From SIG437 sp045648985 (GTDB lineage: Bacteria > Bacillota > Clostridia > UBA1381 > UBA9506), in assembly GCA_045648985.1 (NCBI GenBank), contig JAZROZ010000027.1, positions 62,001 through 126,000 on the forward strand: 64,000 bases of DNA, in the 5' to 3' direction. Of the stretch, positions 8,024 to 17,994 are shown piece after piece (position 1 is the stretch's first letter; the number at the start of each line of letters is the position of its first letter). Below the pieces are notes generated by a model. The model saw nothing but the letters and a program-made list of their open reading frames with translations, did not search any database and was not told the DNA's origin. A program made the position numbers and the translations under genes.

Positions 8024-9274
8024 TTATTTAGCATTTGCAAGCATTAGTTTAATCCTATTTTGCTGATTAATCTCACTTGCGCCCGGGTCATAGTCGATTG
8101 CGACAATATTTGCATCCGGGTGTTTTCTTTTTATTGTGTTCTGCATCCCCTTGCCAACGATGTGATTAGGCAAACATCCAAAAGGCTGGGTACAGACAAT
8201 ATTATTAACACCATGCTCTATCAGCTCTGCCATTTCGGCAGTTAAGAGCCATCCCTCGCCCATCTTGACGCCTGTATTGATGTATTTTGAGGCTATATCT
8301 TTTGTTTTGTTAAAATCATATGGCGCACAGAATATGCCGTGTTTTTTAATAGCATCAATGATATCGTGTTGCTTTTTAATCAAATAGTTATATCCGATTG
8401 ATGAGAATTTTCTGCTTAAAGCATTTCCGCCATAAAGGTCAGCTGTGACCACTCCGTTATGAAGACTATAAAGACAGAAATCAATAAGACCGCACGAAAC
8501 GGGCTCTGCACCCTCTGAAAGCAGAAATTCGTTTAAATTATTATTTCCCATTGGTGCATATTTAACATAGATTTCACCAACTATGCCGACTTTCAGTTTG
8601 TTATGTGTTTTATTTCTTATCTTTGCAAAATCTTCGAGCATTGGAATGTAGCAGGCTTTTATTTGCTTGTAGCTGACAGGTTTTTTTGAGTTCCAAAGCA
8701 TCAAAAGGTGATTCATCCATTTTTCAATTACACTATCAGTTGCACCTTTATATGTTTCATAGGGGTAACATTGGTTTGCAATCCACATTAAAAGGTCTCC
8801 GACAGCTACTGCATACATCGCACGGCGAAGCAGCGGCAGGGTGAGCTTAAAGCCGGGTGCAGAATCAAGACCTGCAACATTTAAAGATATTACAGGAATG
8901 TGCCCAAGTCCGCATTTTTTCAGCGCTTTTCTCAAAAGGAAAATATAATTGGAGGCTCTGCAGCCACCGCCAGTCTGTGTTATCATAAGAGCCGTTTTGT
9001 CCAAATCATATTTTCCACTCTTTAGTGCATCTATCATCTGACCTATAACTAAAAGTGCAGGATAGCAAGTATCGTTGTGCACGTTTTTAAGTCCCTCTTC
9101 AATAACGTTTTTGCCTGTGTTTTTAAGTATTTCAACAGTATAGCCATATTGCTTTAAAACCTTGCTCAAAAAAAGCTGATGAAGAGGGAGCATTTCAGGC
9201 ATCAAGATTGTGTGAGTTTTTTTCATATCCTTTGTAAAGAGAGGATAATCGGGAATCTCTTTTTTTCGGGACAT
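8024..9274 (-). CDS. Acyl-CoA dehydratase/activase system, C-terminal component
   Basis: A 416-residue protein matching the C-terminal third of the large (about 1400-residue) clostridial proteins that join two BadF/BcrA-type activase domains, DUF2229 and a 2-hydroxyacyl-CoA dehydratase-like domain. Visible landmarks are HTILMPEMLPLH near residue 20, NDTCYPALLVIGQM near 68 and TQTGGGCRASNYIF near 99, whose Cys residues are the likely Fe-S ligands, and CTQPFGCLPNHIVGKGM near 360. It overlaps the upstream gene by 80 bases in another frame. A strong AAAGGAGG site with a nine-base gap supports the ATG at 9274, favouring a separately translated, coupled subunit. A run of seven A immediately inside the overlap leaves open a one-base indel that split a single gene. 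The physiological substrate is unknown. Confidence 0.75.
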   Translation of the reverse strand: MSRKKEIPDYPLFTKDMKKTHTILMPEMLPLHQLFLSKVLKQYGYTVEILKNTGKNVIEEGLKNVHNDTCYPALLVIGQMIDALKSGKYDLDKTALMITQTGGGCRASNYIFLLRKALKKCGLGHIPVISLNVAGLDSAPGFKLTLPLLRRAMYAVAVGDLLMWIANQCYPYETYKGATDSVIEKWMNHLLMLWNSKKPVSYKQIKACYIPMLEDFAKIRNKTHNKLKVGIVGEIYVKYAPMGNNNLNEFLLSEGAEPVSCGLIDFCLYSLHNGVVTADLYGGNALSRKFSSIGYNYLIKKQHDIIDAIKKHGIFCAPYDFNKTKDIASKYINTGVKMGEGWLLTAEMAELIEHGVNNIVCTQPFGCLPNHIVGKGMQNTIKRKHPDANIVAIDYDPGASEINQQNRIKLMLANAK

Positions 9275-12218
9275 TAAAAAGCGCCTCCTTTCCTGCCTTT
9301 TCTTCTATTGCACCAAGTAAGCTCCTGATGCGGATTTTAACAGCGCCAAGATTGTTTATATCGTCAATTTTAAGTTGTGTATAAAACTTATTATTCTTTT
9401 CTAATATATCACGTACTTCATCGGTTGTAATTGCATCAATTCCGCAACCGAAAGAAACGAGCTGAATAAGCTCAGTATCGCGGTTTTGTGCGCAGTATTT
9501 GGCAGCATTATAAAGACGTGAATGATATGTCCATTGATTAAGCACGTTGACTTTCTGCGGAGGAACAAGGTCTGCTACCGAATCCTCAGAAAGTACAACT
9601 AAGCCAAGGGATGTGATTAAATTATCAATTCCGTGATTGATTTCTGCGTCTATGTGATAAGGTCTGCCCGAGAGGACAATCATCTTAAGCGAATTGCTGC
9701 GCGCATATTTTATCGCTTTAGCACCCTCTTTTTTTAAGTCACTTTGCCACCTGTAGTAAATCTCATATGCTTTTTTAGAAGCTTTTGCTACTTCTTTAAA
9801 GCTGATGTCGGGATATTCATTTTTTAGATATTTGTAAATATTTTTAGAAAAATCTTTTGGTCTGTGTATGCCGACATAGGGGTATAAGAAACGGACAGAA
9901 CGCAATTTTTCGTTATTTGCATATAAAAGCTCGGGATAATATGCAACAACGGGACAGTTGAAGTGATTGTCACCCTTTTTTTCGTTGAAGTTATATGTCA
10001 TACAGGGATAGAATATAGTATCAATTCCCTGACTTAGCAAAACTTCAATATGACCGTGCATAAGCTTTCCAGGATAGCATACGGTATCCGACGGAATAGA
10101 GTATCTTCCCATTTTATAAACATCAACAGAAGATGGACCTGATAGCGTGACACAAAAGTCAAGTTCTGTAAAGAGTGTATGCCAGAATGGTATGTTTTCA
10201 TACATATTAAGCCCTAAAGGAATACCTATTTTTCCACGTTTTCCGTCTTTTGATTTCAAAGAAGCGATGCGCTGTCTTTTATATTCATATAGGTTTGGAA
10301 GATTATTTACATTTTTGCTATTTGTGGGACGTTCACACTTATTTCCTGAAATATATTTTTTGCCGCCATCAAACATATTGATAGTCAGGCTACATCTGTT
10401 TGTACAAAGCCCACAGTTGACAGTTTTTTTGGTATGAACAAAGTTTTTTGCCATTTCTCTTAAAATTATGCTGCTTTCTTCCTTGTTCAATGCCTTGGCT
10501 GAAAGTGCCGCACCGAAAGCTCCCATTAATCCTGCGATTGCAGGACGAATAACCTCGGCGCCGAGCTCAATTTCAAAGCTTCTTAAAACGGCATCATTAT
10601 AAAAAGTGCCGCCCTGAACAACGATATGCTCGCCAAGCTCACTAGCTGAACGTGCTCTTATAACCTTATAAATAGCATTTTTTACAACACTTATAGCAAG
10701 TCCTGCAGAAATATCATCGACCCCTGCCCCGTCTTTTTGAGCCTGTTTAACAGAAGAGTTCATAAAAACAGTACAACGAGAACCCAAATCTACAGGATGT
10801 TTTGAAAACAGACCAACCTTTGCAAATTCTTCCGTAGTAAATCCAAGCGATTTTGCAAATGTTGATAAAAATGAGCCGCAACCTGATGAGCATGCTTCGT
10901 TTAGCATTATACTGTCTATTGTGTTGTTTCTTACTTTAAAGCATTTGATGTCCTGACCGCCGATATCAAGTATGAAGTCAACATCGGGGCAGAAATGACG
11001 AGTTGCTCTAAAGTGTGCCATTGTTTCGACTAAGCCTAAATCAAGCGAGAAAGCATTTTTAATAAGCTCTTCACCATAGCCTGTCGCCGCGGCACCTGCA
11101 ATTTTTATCTTGTCACCGCAAAGAGAATATATCTCTAAAAGCTGTTTTCTTACAACTGTTGTAGGGTCACCGTTGTTTGCTCCGTAATATTTATAAAGTA
11201 TTTCCGAATTTTCAGAAATCAAAACAAGCTTGATTGTTGTACTTCCGCAGTCTATACCGAGATATGCCTTTCCTTCATATTCCCCGCAGGGAAGATATGA
11301 AACGGAGGCTTTATTATGACGTTTTATAAAGCGTTCGTATTCTTCTTCATTTTCAAATAGCGGTGGAAGTGTATTTGTCAGATTAATTTCTTTGGTACTC
11401 TGATTTTCAAGCAGGTTTAAAAGCTCGTCGACTGAATATGCTTCCTTTTCCCTTAAAGCTAAAAGTGCTGCTCCGTGTGCAACGGAAAAACGTGCATCAT
11501 GAGGAAAATGTGCGTGCTCATCATCTAAATCAAGAGTTTCTTTAAAACGTTTTTTAAGACCTTCAAAAAAATACAAAGGTCCGCCTAAAAACATAACGTG
11601 ACCGCTGATTTTTCTGCCTTGGGCGAGACCAATGATTGTCTGGTCAACAACCGCCTGAAATATACTAAGCGCTAAATCTGATTTTTCTGCGTTCTGATTA
11701 AGAAGCGGCTGAATATCGGATTTAGCAAAAACTCCGCAATGTGAAGCGATAGGATAGATTTTTTTTGCTTTTAAGCTAAGTTCGTCAAGCTCTTCTAAGG
11801 ATAAATCCATAAGTGTTGCCATCTGGTCAATAAAAGCACCTGTGCCGCCTGCACAGCTGCCGTTCATTCTTTCTTCGCTTCCGCCTGTTAAGAAAAGGAT
11901 TTTTGCATCCTCTCCGCCAAGCTCTATAACAACATCACAGGGCTCGCCGCTGTTTCTGACAGATTCTCCTGTTGCAAAAACCTCCTGAACAAAAGAAAGC
12001 CCTGCTCTTTGTGCAACACCAACTCCTGCAGAGCCTGAAAGCGAAACAGTAAAACGTCGGTTGCCGATGAATTCTGATGCGCGTCTTACAACTTCGGCAG
12101 TTTTTTCGTTTACTAAAGACAGATGTCTTTCATAATGCGAAAATATAACCTTGCCGTCTTCTATTAATACTACTTTGACAGTTGTTGAGCCAACGTCAAT
12201 ACCTAAACTAATACTCAA
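9195..12218 (-). CDS. Acyl-CoA dehydratase activase, two ATPase domains plus DUF2229
   Basis: A 1007-residue protein read from a TTG at 12218, preceded by GAGGTG; the conserved GIDVGSTTVK begins four residues later, and the in-frame region further upstream has no ribosome binding site. The first ASKHA ATPase domain spans about 1-270 (GIDVGSTTVK, GSCAGGTGAFIDQ). The second spans about 320-590 (GIDCGSTTIK, then ACSSGCGSFLSTF with the cysteines that bind the bridging 4Fe-4S cluster in HgdC-type activases). A Cys-rich segment (CGLCTNRC, near 650) and DUF2229 (GIPLGLNMYENIPFWHT, near 700) follow. Known relatives use ATP to inject a low-potential electron into a dehydratase or reductase. The downstream frame supplies what is normally the C-terminal domain of the same chain. 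No acyl-CoA substrate genes are nearby, so the pathway is unknown. Confidence 0.85.
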   Translation of the reverse strand: MSISLGIDVGSTTVKVVLIEDGKVIFSHYERHLSLVNEKTAEVVRRASEFIGNRRFTVSLSGSAGVGVAQRAGLSFVQEVFATGESVRNSGEPCDVVIELGGEDAKILFLTGGSEERMNGSCAGGTGAFIDQMATLMDLSLEELDELSLKAKKIYPIASHCGVFAKSDIQPLLNQNAEKSDLALSIFQAVVDQTIIGLAQGRKISGHVMFLGGPLYFFEGLKKRFKETLDLDDEHAHFPHDARFSVAHGAALLALREKEAYSVDELLNLLENQSTKEINLTNTLPPLFENEEEYERFIKRHNKASVSYLPCGEYEGKAYLGIDCGSTTIKLVLISENSEILYKYYGANNGDPTTVVRKQLLEIYSLCGDKIKIAGAAATGYGEELIKNAFSLDLGLVETMAHFRATRHFCPDVDFILDIGGQDIKCFKVRNNTIDSIMLNEACSSGCGSFLSTFAKSLGFTTEEFAKVGLFSKHPVDLGSRCTVFMNSSVKQAQKDGAGVDDISAGLAISVVKNAIYKVIRARSASELGEHIVVQGGTFYNDAVLRSFEIELGAEVIRPAIAGLMGAFGAALSAKALNKEESSIILREMAKNFVHTKKTVNCGLCTNRCSLTINMFDGGKKYISGNKCERPTNSKNVNNLPNLYEYKRQRIASLKSKDGKRGKIGIPLGLNMYENIPFWHTLFTELDFCVTLSGPSSVDVYKMGRYSIPSDTVCYPGKLMHGHIEVLLSQGIDTIFYPCMTYNFNEKKGDNHFNCPVVAYYPELLYANNEKLRSVRFLYPYVGIHRPKDFSKNIYKYLKNEYPDISFKEVAKASKKAYEIYYRWQSDLKKEGAKAIKYARSNSLKMIVLSGRPYHIDAEINHGIDNLITSLGLVVLSEDSVADLVPPQKVNVLNQWTYHSRLYNAAKYCAQNRDTELIQLVSFGCGIDAITTDEVRDILEKNNKFYTQLKIDDINNLGAVKIRIRSLLGAIEEKAGKEALFNVPKKRDSRLSSLYKGYEKNSHNLDA

Positions 12219-12469
12219 AATAACACCTCGAAAACAATCTGTATTACTTTTTTTGTTTTTTTCGACTAATTCTAACATATTTTTACAAAAAAGTCCAGCG
12301 CAGAATAGAGGCAAACAAAAAAGTTCATTTTTTTCATACCTTTTTAATATAATATGATAAGCTTTTCCACTTAGTACCTTTGTTTTTTAGAAAAGTCAGC
12401 AAGATATATTTATTTTTAAAAAGTTTTGTGATATAATATATTAATTAAGTTTTTGGGCAGGTGATAAAA

Positions 12470-15400
12470 TTGCCAATTCCGAGAGGATTAATAAGAAGAT
12501 TGACAGCAGATGATGATACATACACAAAAGCGCTTTCTTTATTTTTGGCGGGAAAAGTAGAAAATGTACAAATTGAAGATACCGATTTTGTTGATGAATA
12601 CAGAATTAAAGCAGTAGTCAGCGATGAATATAGAGAAAATGAAGTTTTGATTGAAATAGACAACTACAATGAAAGTATTGACGGCTTTGAATGTACTTGT
12701 CCTCAGTATCTGACTATAGATGGTGCGTGCAAGCATGTTGCAGCAGTTCTGCTTTCTCAGGAAAATTTGTTTTTTAATAATGCGAAAAACAATATAAATA
12801 ATGACAAAACGGAACAAGAGGCTTTAGAAATAATAAAAAGTTATTCGCAGAAAAAAGCAAACAGAACTATTGCGGTAAATTCAAAGAATTACGCTAAGCT
12901 TATTCCTGTTTTTAAATTCAGCGGTAATGAATTAAAGCTTGGGTTAAAATTAGATATCGGAAGAACTTATGTTATAAAGGATATCGGGAATTTTTACGAA
13001 AATATGAAAAAATGCGAGTTTGGCAGTTATGGATCAGGCTCTGTATTTTTACACGACGTAAACAATTTTTCTAAGGAATCTTTGCCCCTTTTAAACTTTA
13101 TTATGACGTATTTTTCCCCTTTGGGAGCTGCAATGACAGAAGATAAAAAGCATATGAAAATTCAAGATTATATGCTGGACAGGTTGATGGAATTATTTTA
13201 TGAAAAGCGCATCTTAGCGGTGGGAGATAAAGGAGAATACAGTTTAAAAATAACAAAGGGACACCCTGATTTTCACATAGTAATAAAGAAAATAGGTAAA
13301 AAGAGCTTTGGTATAAGCCTTGACGCTGCTTCGTTTGATATCATAAAAGGCAGAGACAGAATTTATATTAAAACAGAAAGAACACTTTATTGTTTGCCAC
13401 GTGAATATAGTGAAAAATGCGAAGAAATCCTTTTACTTCTGAAAAGAAGAGATACTCCCTTATGCGTGCATGAAAAAGATATGACGGCTTTTTATTCGGC
13501 TGTGTTTAAAACGGTTGCAGATTTTATTCCCATAAAAACAAGGGAAGATTTAAAAGCATTTAAGCCACTCCCCTTAGTCACTAAAATTTATCTTGATTCA
13601 GAGGGCGGCAAGCTTTTTGCCATAGTAGAATTTCATTATGGAGAAGATAAATTCTTTGCGTATGACAAGGAACGCAAAGAAACAAGCGCAAAGGATTTAG
13701 AGGGAGAGCTCTGCGTCAAAACAATAATACAAAAATATTTAGAAGAAGTAGATTATGAAAAAAATGCGGTTTTTACATCCAATGAAGATAAAGCATATGA
13801 ATTTTTAACAGATGGCTTAAAAGAGCTTTCTTCATATGCCCAAATATATATATCGGATGCTTTAAAAAAGACAAAAATTCGTCACCCAAAAAGCATCTCT
13901 GTTTCCACACATCTCAATTCAGGCCTTTTAGATATAGATTTTTCTACTGATGATTTTCCTTTAGGGGAGCTTGACGAAATACTTGCATCCTACAGACTTA
14001 AGAAAAAATATCATAGGTTAAAAGACGGCTCTTTTCTGTCTTTAGAGAGTGAGGTTTTTGCAGATATACTAAATGTCACGGAGGGGGCATATATAAGCGG
14101 GGAGCAGTTTTCAGACGGAAAAGTGACGGTTAGCGGCTATCGTGCTTTATATGTTGATGATGTTTTAAAAAATTCTGCTGTTTTGAGGGTGGAAAGAAAC
14201 GGAGAACTGAAAAAGCTTGTACGTGATATGAAAAATGCTCCTGATGCCGACTTTTTAGTGCCCGATGGCTTAAATAATATTCTGAGGAATTATCAGAAAA
14301 CAGGTTACGGATGGCTTAAAACATTAGAAGAATACGGTTTTTCGGGGATTTTAGCAGACGATATGGGTCTTGGTAAAACCCTGCAGATTATAGCGCTCAT
14401 TAAGTCTAAAAAAGATGAAGCGGGGAAAGTTTCTGCCTTAGTAATTTGTCCTGCATCCTTAGTTCTGAATTGGGAAAGTGAGATAGAAAAATTTGCGCCT
14501 GACCTTAAAGCTATCTGTGTGATGGGTTCAAATCAGGAACGTATTGATATTTTGAAAAAAGCAGACGATTATGATATTTTGATAACGTCGTATGAGCTTT
14601 TAAAACGTGATGTAGAAGAATATGAAAGGCTTAGCTTTGATTATCAGATAGCAGACGAGGCACAATATATAAAAAATTATACGACTCAGAATGCTAAAGC
14701 GGTCAAATCAATAAAAAGCAAAACCAAATTTGCACTCACCGGAACGCCTATTGAGAATAATCTGTCAGAGCTTTGGTCTATATTTGATTTTTTGATGCCG
14801 GGATATTTATATTCTCATTCTTATTTTCGGAATCATTTTGAAAGGCCTGCCATACGCGATAAAGACGAAGAAGCGATAAAGAGATTAAAAGCAGTTGCTT
14901 CACCGTTTATCTTACGAAGACTCAAAAAAGATGTTTTAAAAGAGCTTCCTGAAAAATATGAATCTGTTATCTATGCAAAAATGGGGGAAGAACAGAAAAA
15001 GCTTTATGCCTTAAATGCCCTGCAGATAAAAGAAGAATTTAAAGAAAAAATAAAAAACGAAAAGACAAACAGATTTATGGTTTTAGCAATGCTTATGAGG
15101 CTTCGTCAGCTTTGCTGTGACCCGAATCTCGTTTATGAAAACTATATTGGAGAAAGTTCGAAGCTGCAGCTTTGTATGTCGCTTCTTACAAGTCTTACAG
15201 AGAGCGGACATAAGGTTTTGCTTTTTTCACAGTTTACGTCAATGCTTGATATTATAGCAAAAAAGCTTGATGAACTTAAAATAACGTATTATCAAATACG
15301 CGGCTCTACGAAAAAAGAAGAAAGAAAAGAGCAGGTAGATAAATTCAATGAAGATAATACACCTGTTTTTCTGATATCATTAAAAGCGGGCGGCACGGGA

Positions 15401-15667
15401 CTTAATTTGACGGGTGCCGACATGGTTATACACTATGACCCGTGGTGGAACAGAAGTGTTGAAAATCAGGCGACAGACAGAGTGCACAGAATAGGACAGA
15501 AAAACAGTGTGGGGGTTTATAAACTCATTGTAAAGGATTCAATAGAGGAAAAAATACTCAGGCTCCAAGAGCAGAAATCAGATTTGGTAGACAGTGTCAT
15601 CTCAGAGGAGCAGCTTGATATCCTTTCACTTTCCAAAGAGGAAATTTTAAAACTGTTTGAAGTTTAA
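12470..15667 (+). CDS. SNF2-family helicase with N-terminal SWIM zinc finger
   Basis: A Swi2/Snf2 ATPase of about 1065 residues. I prefer the TTG at 12470, six bases after AGGTG; a GTG at 12461 is in frame but overlaps that site. Near residue 75 the SWIM motif CTCPQYLTIDGACKH (CxCx(n)CxH) should bind zinc and nucleic acid. A long middle region of unclear fold follows. The helicase core holds ADDMGLGKTLQ (Walker A, near 635), IADEAQ (Walker B, DEAQ in place of DEAH), LTGTPIEN, and the C-terminal lobe with SLKAGGTGLNLTGAD and ATDRVHRIGQ. Such proteins are widespread in Firmicutes and are presumed to move on double-stranded DNA or displace bound proteins; no specific role is established. A TATAAT at 12432-12437 may be its -10 box. 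A good promoter follows it, so the topoisomerase gene downstream is probably independent. Confidence 0.9.
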   Translation: MPIPRGLIRRLTADDDTYTKALSLFLAGKVENVQIEDTDFVDEYRIKAVVSDEYRENEVLIEIDNYNESIDGFECTCPQYLTIDGACKHVAAVLLSQENLFFNNAKNNINNDKTEQEALEIIKSYSQKKANRTIAVNSKNYAKLIPVFKFSGNELKLGLKLDIGRTYVIKDIGNFYENMKKCEFGSYGSGSVFLHDVNNFSKESLPLLNFIMTYFSPLGAAMTEDKKHMKIQDYMLDRLMELFYEKRILAVGDKGEYSLKITKGHPDFHIVIKKIGKKSFGISLDAASFDIIKGRDRIYIKTERTLYCLPREYSEKCEEILLLLKRRDTPLCVHEKDMTAFYSAVFKTVADFIPIKTREDLKAFKPLPLVTKIYLDSEGGKLFAIVEFHYGEDKFFAYDKERKETSAKDLEGELCVKTIIQKYLEEVDYEKNAVFTSNEDKAYEFLTDGLKELSSYAQIYISDALKKTKIRHPKSISVSTHLNSGLLDIDFSTDDFPLGELDEILASYRLKKKYHRLKDGSFLSLESEVFADILNVTEGAYISGEQFSDGKVTVSGYRALYVDDVLKNSAVLRVERNGELKKLVRDMKNAPDADFLVPDGLNNILRNYQKTGYGWLKTLEEYGFSGILADDMGLGKTLQIIALIKSKKDEAGKVSALVICPASLVLNWESEIEKFAPDLKAICVMGSNQERIDILKKADDYDILITSYELLKRDVEEYERLSFDYQIADEAQYIKNYTTQNAKAVKSIKSKTKFALTGTPIENNLSELWSIFDFLMPGYLYSHSYFRNHFERPAIRDKDEEAIKRLKAVASPFILRRLKKDVLKELPEKYESVIYAKMGEEQKKLYALNALQIKEEFKEKIKNEKTNRFMVLAMLMRLRQLCCDPNLVYENYIGESSKLQLCMSLLTSLTESGHKVLLFSQFTSMLDIIAKKLDELKITYYQIRGSTKKEERKEQVDKFNEDNTPVFLISLKAGGTGLNLTGADMVIHYDPWWNRSVENQATDRVHRIGQKNSVGVYKLIVKDSIEEKILRLQEQKSDLVDSVISEEQLDILSLSKEEILKLFEV

Positions 15668-15683
15668 AGATGGTATGGTGTAT

Positions 15684-15712
15684 TTGACTTTTTTGCCATT
15701 TTGTAGTATAAT
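15684..15712 (+). promoter_or_regulatory. Promoter for the topoisomerase A-subunit gene
   Basis: TTGACT (15684-15689), a 17-base spacer and TATAAT (15707-15712), close to the sigma-A consensus, starting 17 bases after the helicase stop. Confidence 0.8.
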
Positions 15713-15759
15713 ATTTGGATGGATAGGATTGTATATAAATTATATTTTGCGAGGTAGAG

Positions 15760-17937
15760 ATGGACTATAATTATATTGAACAGAATATAACTGATACTTT
15801 AGAGCAAAACTATATGCCGTATGCTATGAGCGTCATTATTTCACGTGCAATTCCTGAGATTGACGGCTTTAAGCCTGCCCACAGAAAGCTGCTTTATACT
15901 ATGTATAAAATGGGGCTGCTTTCCGGTGCAAGAACGAAGTCATCAAACGTTGTAGGTCAGACGATGAAATTAAATCCTCACGGCGATATGGCAATTTATG
16001 AAACATTAGTCAGACTTACACGCGGCAACGGTGCTCTTTTGCATCCGTTCATAGATTCAAAAGGTAACTTCGGCAAACAACATTCACGTGATATGGCTTT
16101 TGCCGCGCCGAGATATACAGAGGTTAAGCTTGACTCAATATGTGCTGATATCTTTGGTGATATCGACAAGGCGACAGTCGATTTTGTTGATAACTATGAC
16201 GGTGAATTAAAAGAGCCTACACTACTTCCTGTTGCATTTCCTACCATTTTGGTAAATTCAAATCAGGGTATTGCCGTTGGTATGGCATCAAACATCTGCA
16301 GCTTTAACTTAAAAGAAGTTTGCGATACCACTATCGCACTTTTGAAAGATAAAAACGCAGATATATATAAAACGCTTTTAGCTCCTGATTTTTCAGGCGG
16401 TGCGCAGCTTATTTATAACGAAGCTGACATTAAAAGTATTTACGAAACAGGCAGAGGAAGTGTTAAACTCCGCGCTAAATATACATACGATAAGAAGAAC
16501 AACTGCATAGAAATCTTTGAAATTCCATACAGCACAACAGTTGAGGCGATTATTGATAAAATTGTCGAGCTTGTAAAACTCGGTAAAATCAAAGAAATAT
16601 CCGATATTCGTGATGAAACGGATTTATCGGGATTAAAGCTTGCAATAGATTTAAAACGTGGTGTTGACCCAGACAAGCTTATGGCAAGGCTCTATAAACA
16701 GACACCGCTTGAGGATTCCTTTAGCTGTAACTTTAACGTATTAGTCGATGGCTCGCCTAAGGTTATGGGAATACGCGAGCTTGTTTTAGCGTGGTCCGAT
16801 TTCAGAATTGGTTGCATTAAGAGAAGATTGCAGTATGACCTTGACAAAAAATCAAAAAGACTGCATCTTTTAATGGGCTTAAAGCAAATACTTTTAGATG
16901 TTGATAAAGCCGTTGCTATCATCAAAAATACAGAGCTTGAAGCAGATGTTGTACCAAACCTTATGCAAGGCTTTGGCATTGATATGATTCAGGCTGAGTT
17001 TATTGCAGAAATTAAATTAAGACATTTAAACAAAGAATATATCTTAAAAAGATTGGAAGATATTGATAAATTAAACGAAGAAATAGCAGATATCACAAAA
17101 ACCTTAGCAAGTGAGAGCGCAGTAAAGCGAATTATTATAAAAGAGCTTACAGAGCTTTCTAAAAAACACGGAAAAGACAGGCGAACAGAAATTATTTCTC
17201 CTGATGATATCGAGGAAATAAAAGAAGATGAATTCATCGAGGACTATAATGTTAAGATGTTCTTAACTGCGCAATGCTATATGAAAAAAATCACACTTGT
17301 TTCGCTTCGTTCAAGTGCTGATCAGAAGTTAAAGGAAGATGACAGAATGATTTGTGAAGTGGAATGCTCCAACAAATCAGAAGTGCTTTTCTTTAGCAAT
17401 CAGCATAATGTTTACAAAATGAAAGTTTATGATATTTCAAATTGCAAAGCAAGTGAATTCGGTGAATATTTGCCGAACATCTTGGGAATGGAACCAAACG
17501 AAAAAATTATTTATATGGTTGTCACAGAAAAGTATGAGGGAAATATTCTCTTTGCGTTTGAAAACGGAAAGATGTCAAAAATACCGCTTAGCGCTTACGA
17601 AACTAAAACTAACCGCAAAAAGCTTTCAAACGCATACGGTGACAAGAGTCCGATTGTTGCAATAAGATTTATTCCCGAAGAGGTTGAGCTCTGCGCCATT
17701 TCAAATGCAAATAAGGTGCTTGTTTTCTCAACAGAGAAAATTCCGCTAAAGACAACAAGGTCATCTCAGGGTGTGGCGGTACTCAATCTTAAAAAGGGAA
17801 CAAAGCTTTCTTTTGTCAAGACATTAGATGAAGTCACATTTAAAGATTTTGACTATTACAGGACTAAAAACATTCCTGCACGCGGTGCATATCTAAAACC
17901 TGAGGATGCACCGGGAGAGCAGCTGACATTAATTTAA
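15760..17937 (+). CDS. Type IIA DNA topoisomerase, subunit A (ParC/GyrA-like)
   Basis: A 725-residue A subunit of an ATP-dependent type II topoisomerase, which cuts and rejoins double-stranded DNA together with a B subunit not found in this window. The winged-helix breakage domain is clear: GFKPAHRKLLYTMY at 37-50 and the active-site tyrosine Y119 in PRYTEVKL. The tower and coiled-coil region lies about 330-480. The C-terminal region (about 490-725) is shorter than in GyrA and I see no intact GyrA box (QRRGGKG), which argues for a ParC-like or divergent enzyme. The quinolone-contact segment reads NPHGDMAIYET, so Met77 stands where E. coli GyrA has Ser83, and Glu81 where it has Asp87. It has its own promoter and lies directly before a CIRCE-like element and htpG. 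Confidence 0.88.
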   Translation: MDYNYIEQNITDTLEQNYMPYAMSVIISRAIPEIDGFKPAHRKLLYTMYKMGLLSGARTKSSNVVGQTMKLNPHGDMAIYETLVRLTRGNGALLHPFIDSKGNFGKQHSRDMAFAAPRYTEVKLDSICADIFGDIDKATVDFVDNYDGELKEPTLLPVAFPTILVNSNQGIAVGMASNICSFNLKEVCDTTIALLKDKNADIYKTLLAPDFSGGAQLIYNEADIKSIYETGRGSVKLRAKYTYDKKNNCIEIFEIPYSTTVEAIIDKIVELVKLGKIKEISDIRDETDLSGLKLAIDLKRGVDPDKLMARLYKQTPLEDSFSCNFNVLVDGSPKVMGIRELVLAWSDFRIGCIKRRLQYDLDKKSKRLHLLMGLKQILLDVDKAVAIIKNTELEADVVPNLMQGFGIDMIQAEFIAEIKLRHLNKEYILKRLEDIDKLNEEIADITKTLASESAVKRIIIKELTELSKKHGKDRRTEIISPDDIEEIKEDEFIEDYNVKMFLTAQCYMKKITLVSLRSSADQKLKEDDRMICEVECSNKSEVLFFSNQHNVYKMKVYDISNCKASEFGEYLPNILGMEPNEKIIYMVVTEKYEGNILFAFENGKMSKIPLSAYETKTNRKKLSNAYGDKSPIVAIRFIPEEVELCAISNANKVLVFSTEKIPLKTTRSSQGVAVLNLKKGTKLSFVKTLDEVTFKDFDYYRTKNIPARGAYLKPEDAPGEQLTLI

Positions 17938-17944
17938 AAACTTA

Positions 17945-17969
17945 TTAGCACTCGAAAAACGAGTGCTAA
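17945..17969 (+). promoter_or_regulatory. CIRCE-like inverted repeat (HrcA operator), 7-base spacer
   Basis: TTAGCACTC (17945-17953) and GAGTGCTAA (17961-17969) are exact CIRCE half sites, but separated by 7 bases instead of the usual 9. It sits 26 bases before the htpG start, where HrcA binding would block expression until heat shock. As an RNA hairpin it could also end the topoisomerase transcript. The canonical 9-base version stands before groES in this window. Confidence 0.75.
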
Positions 17970-17994
17970 TTCGCATTAGATGGAGGAATAGAAA

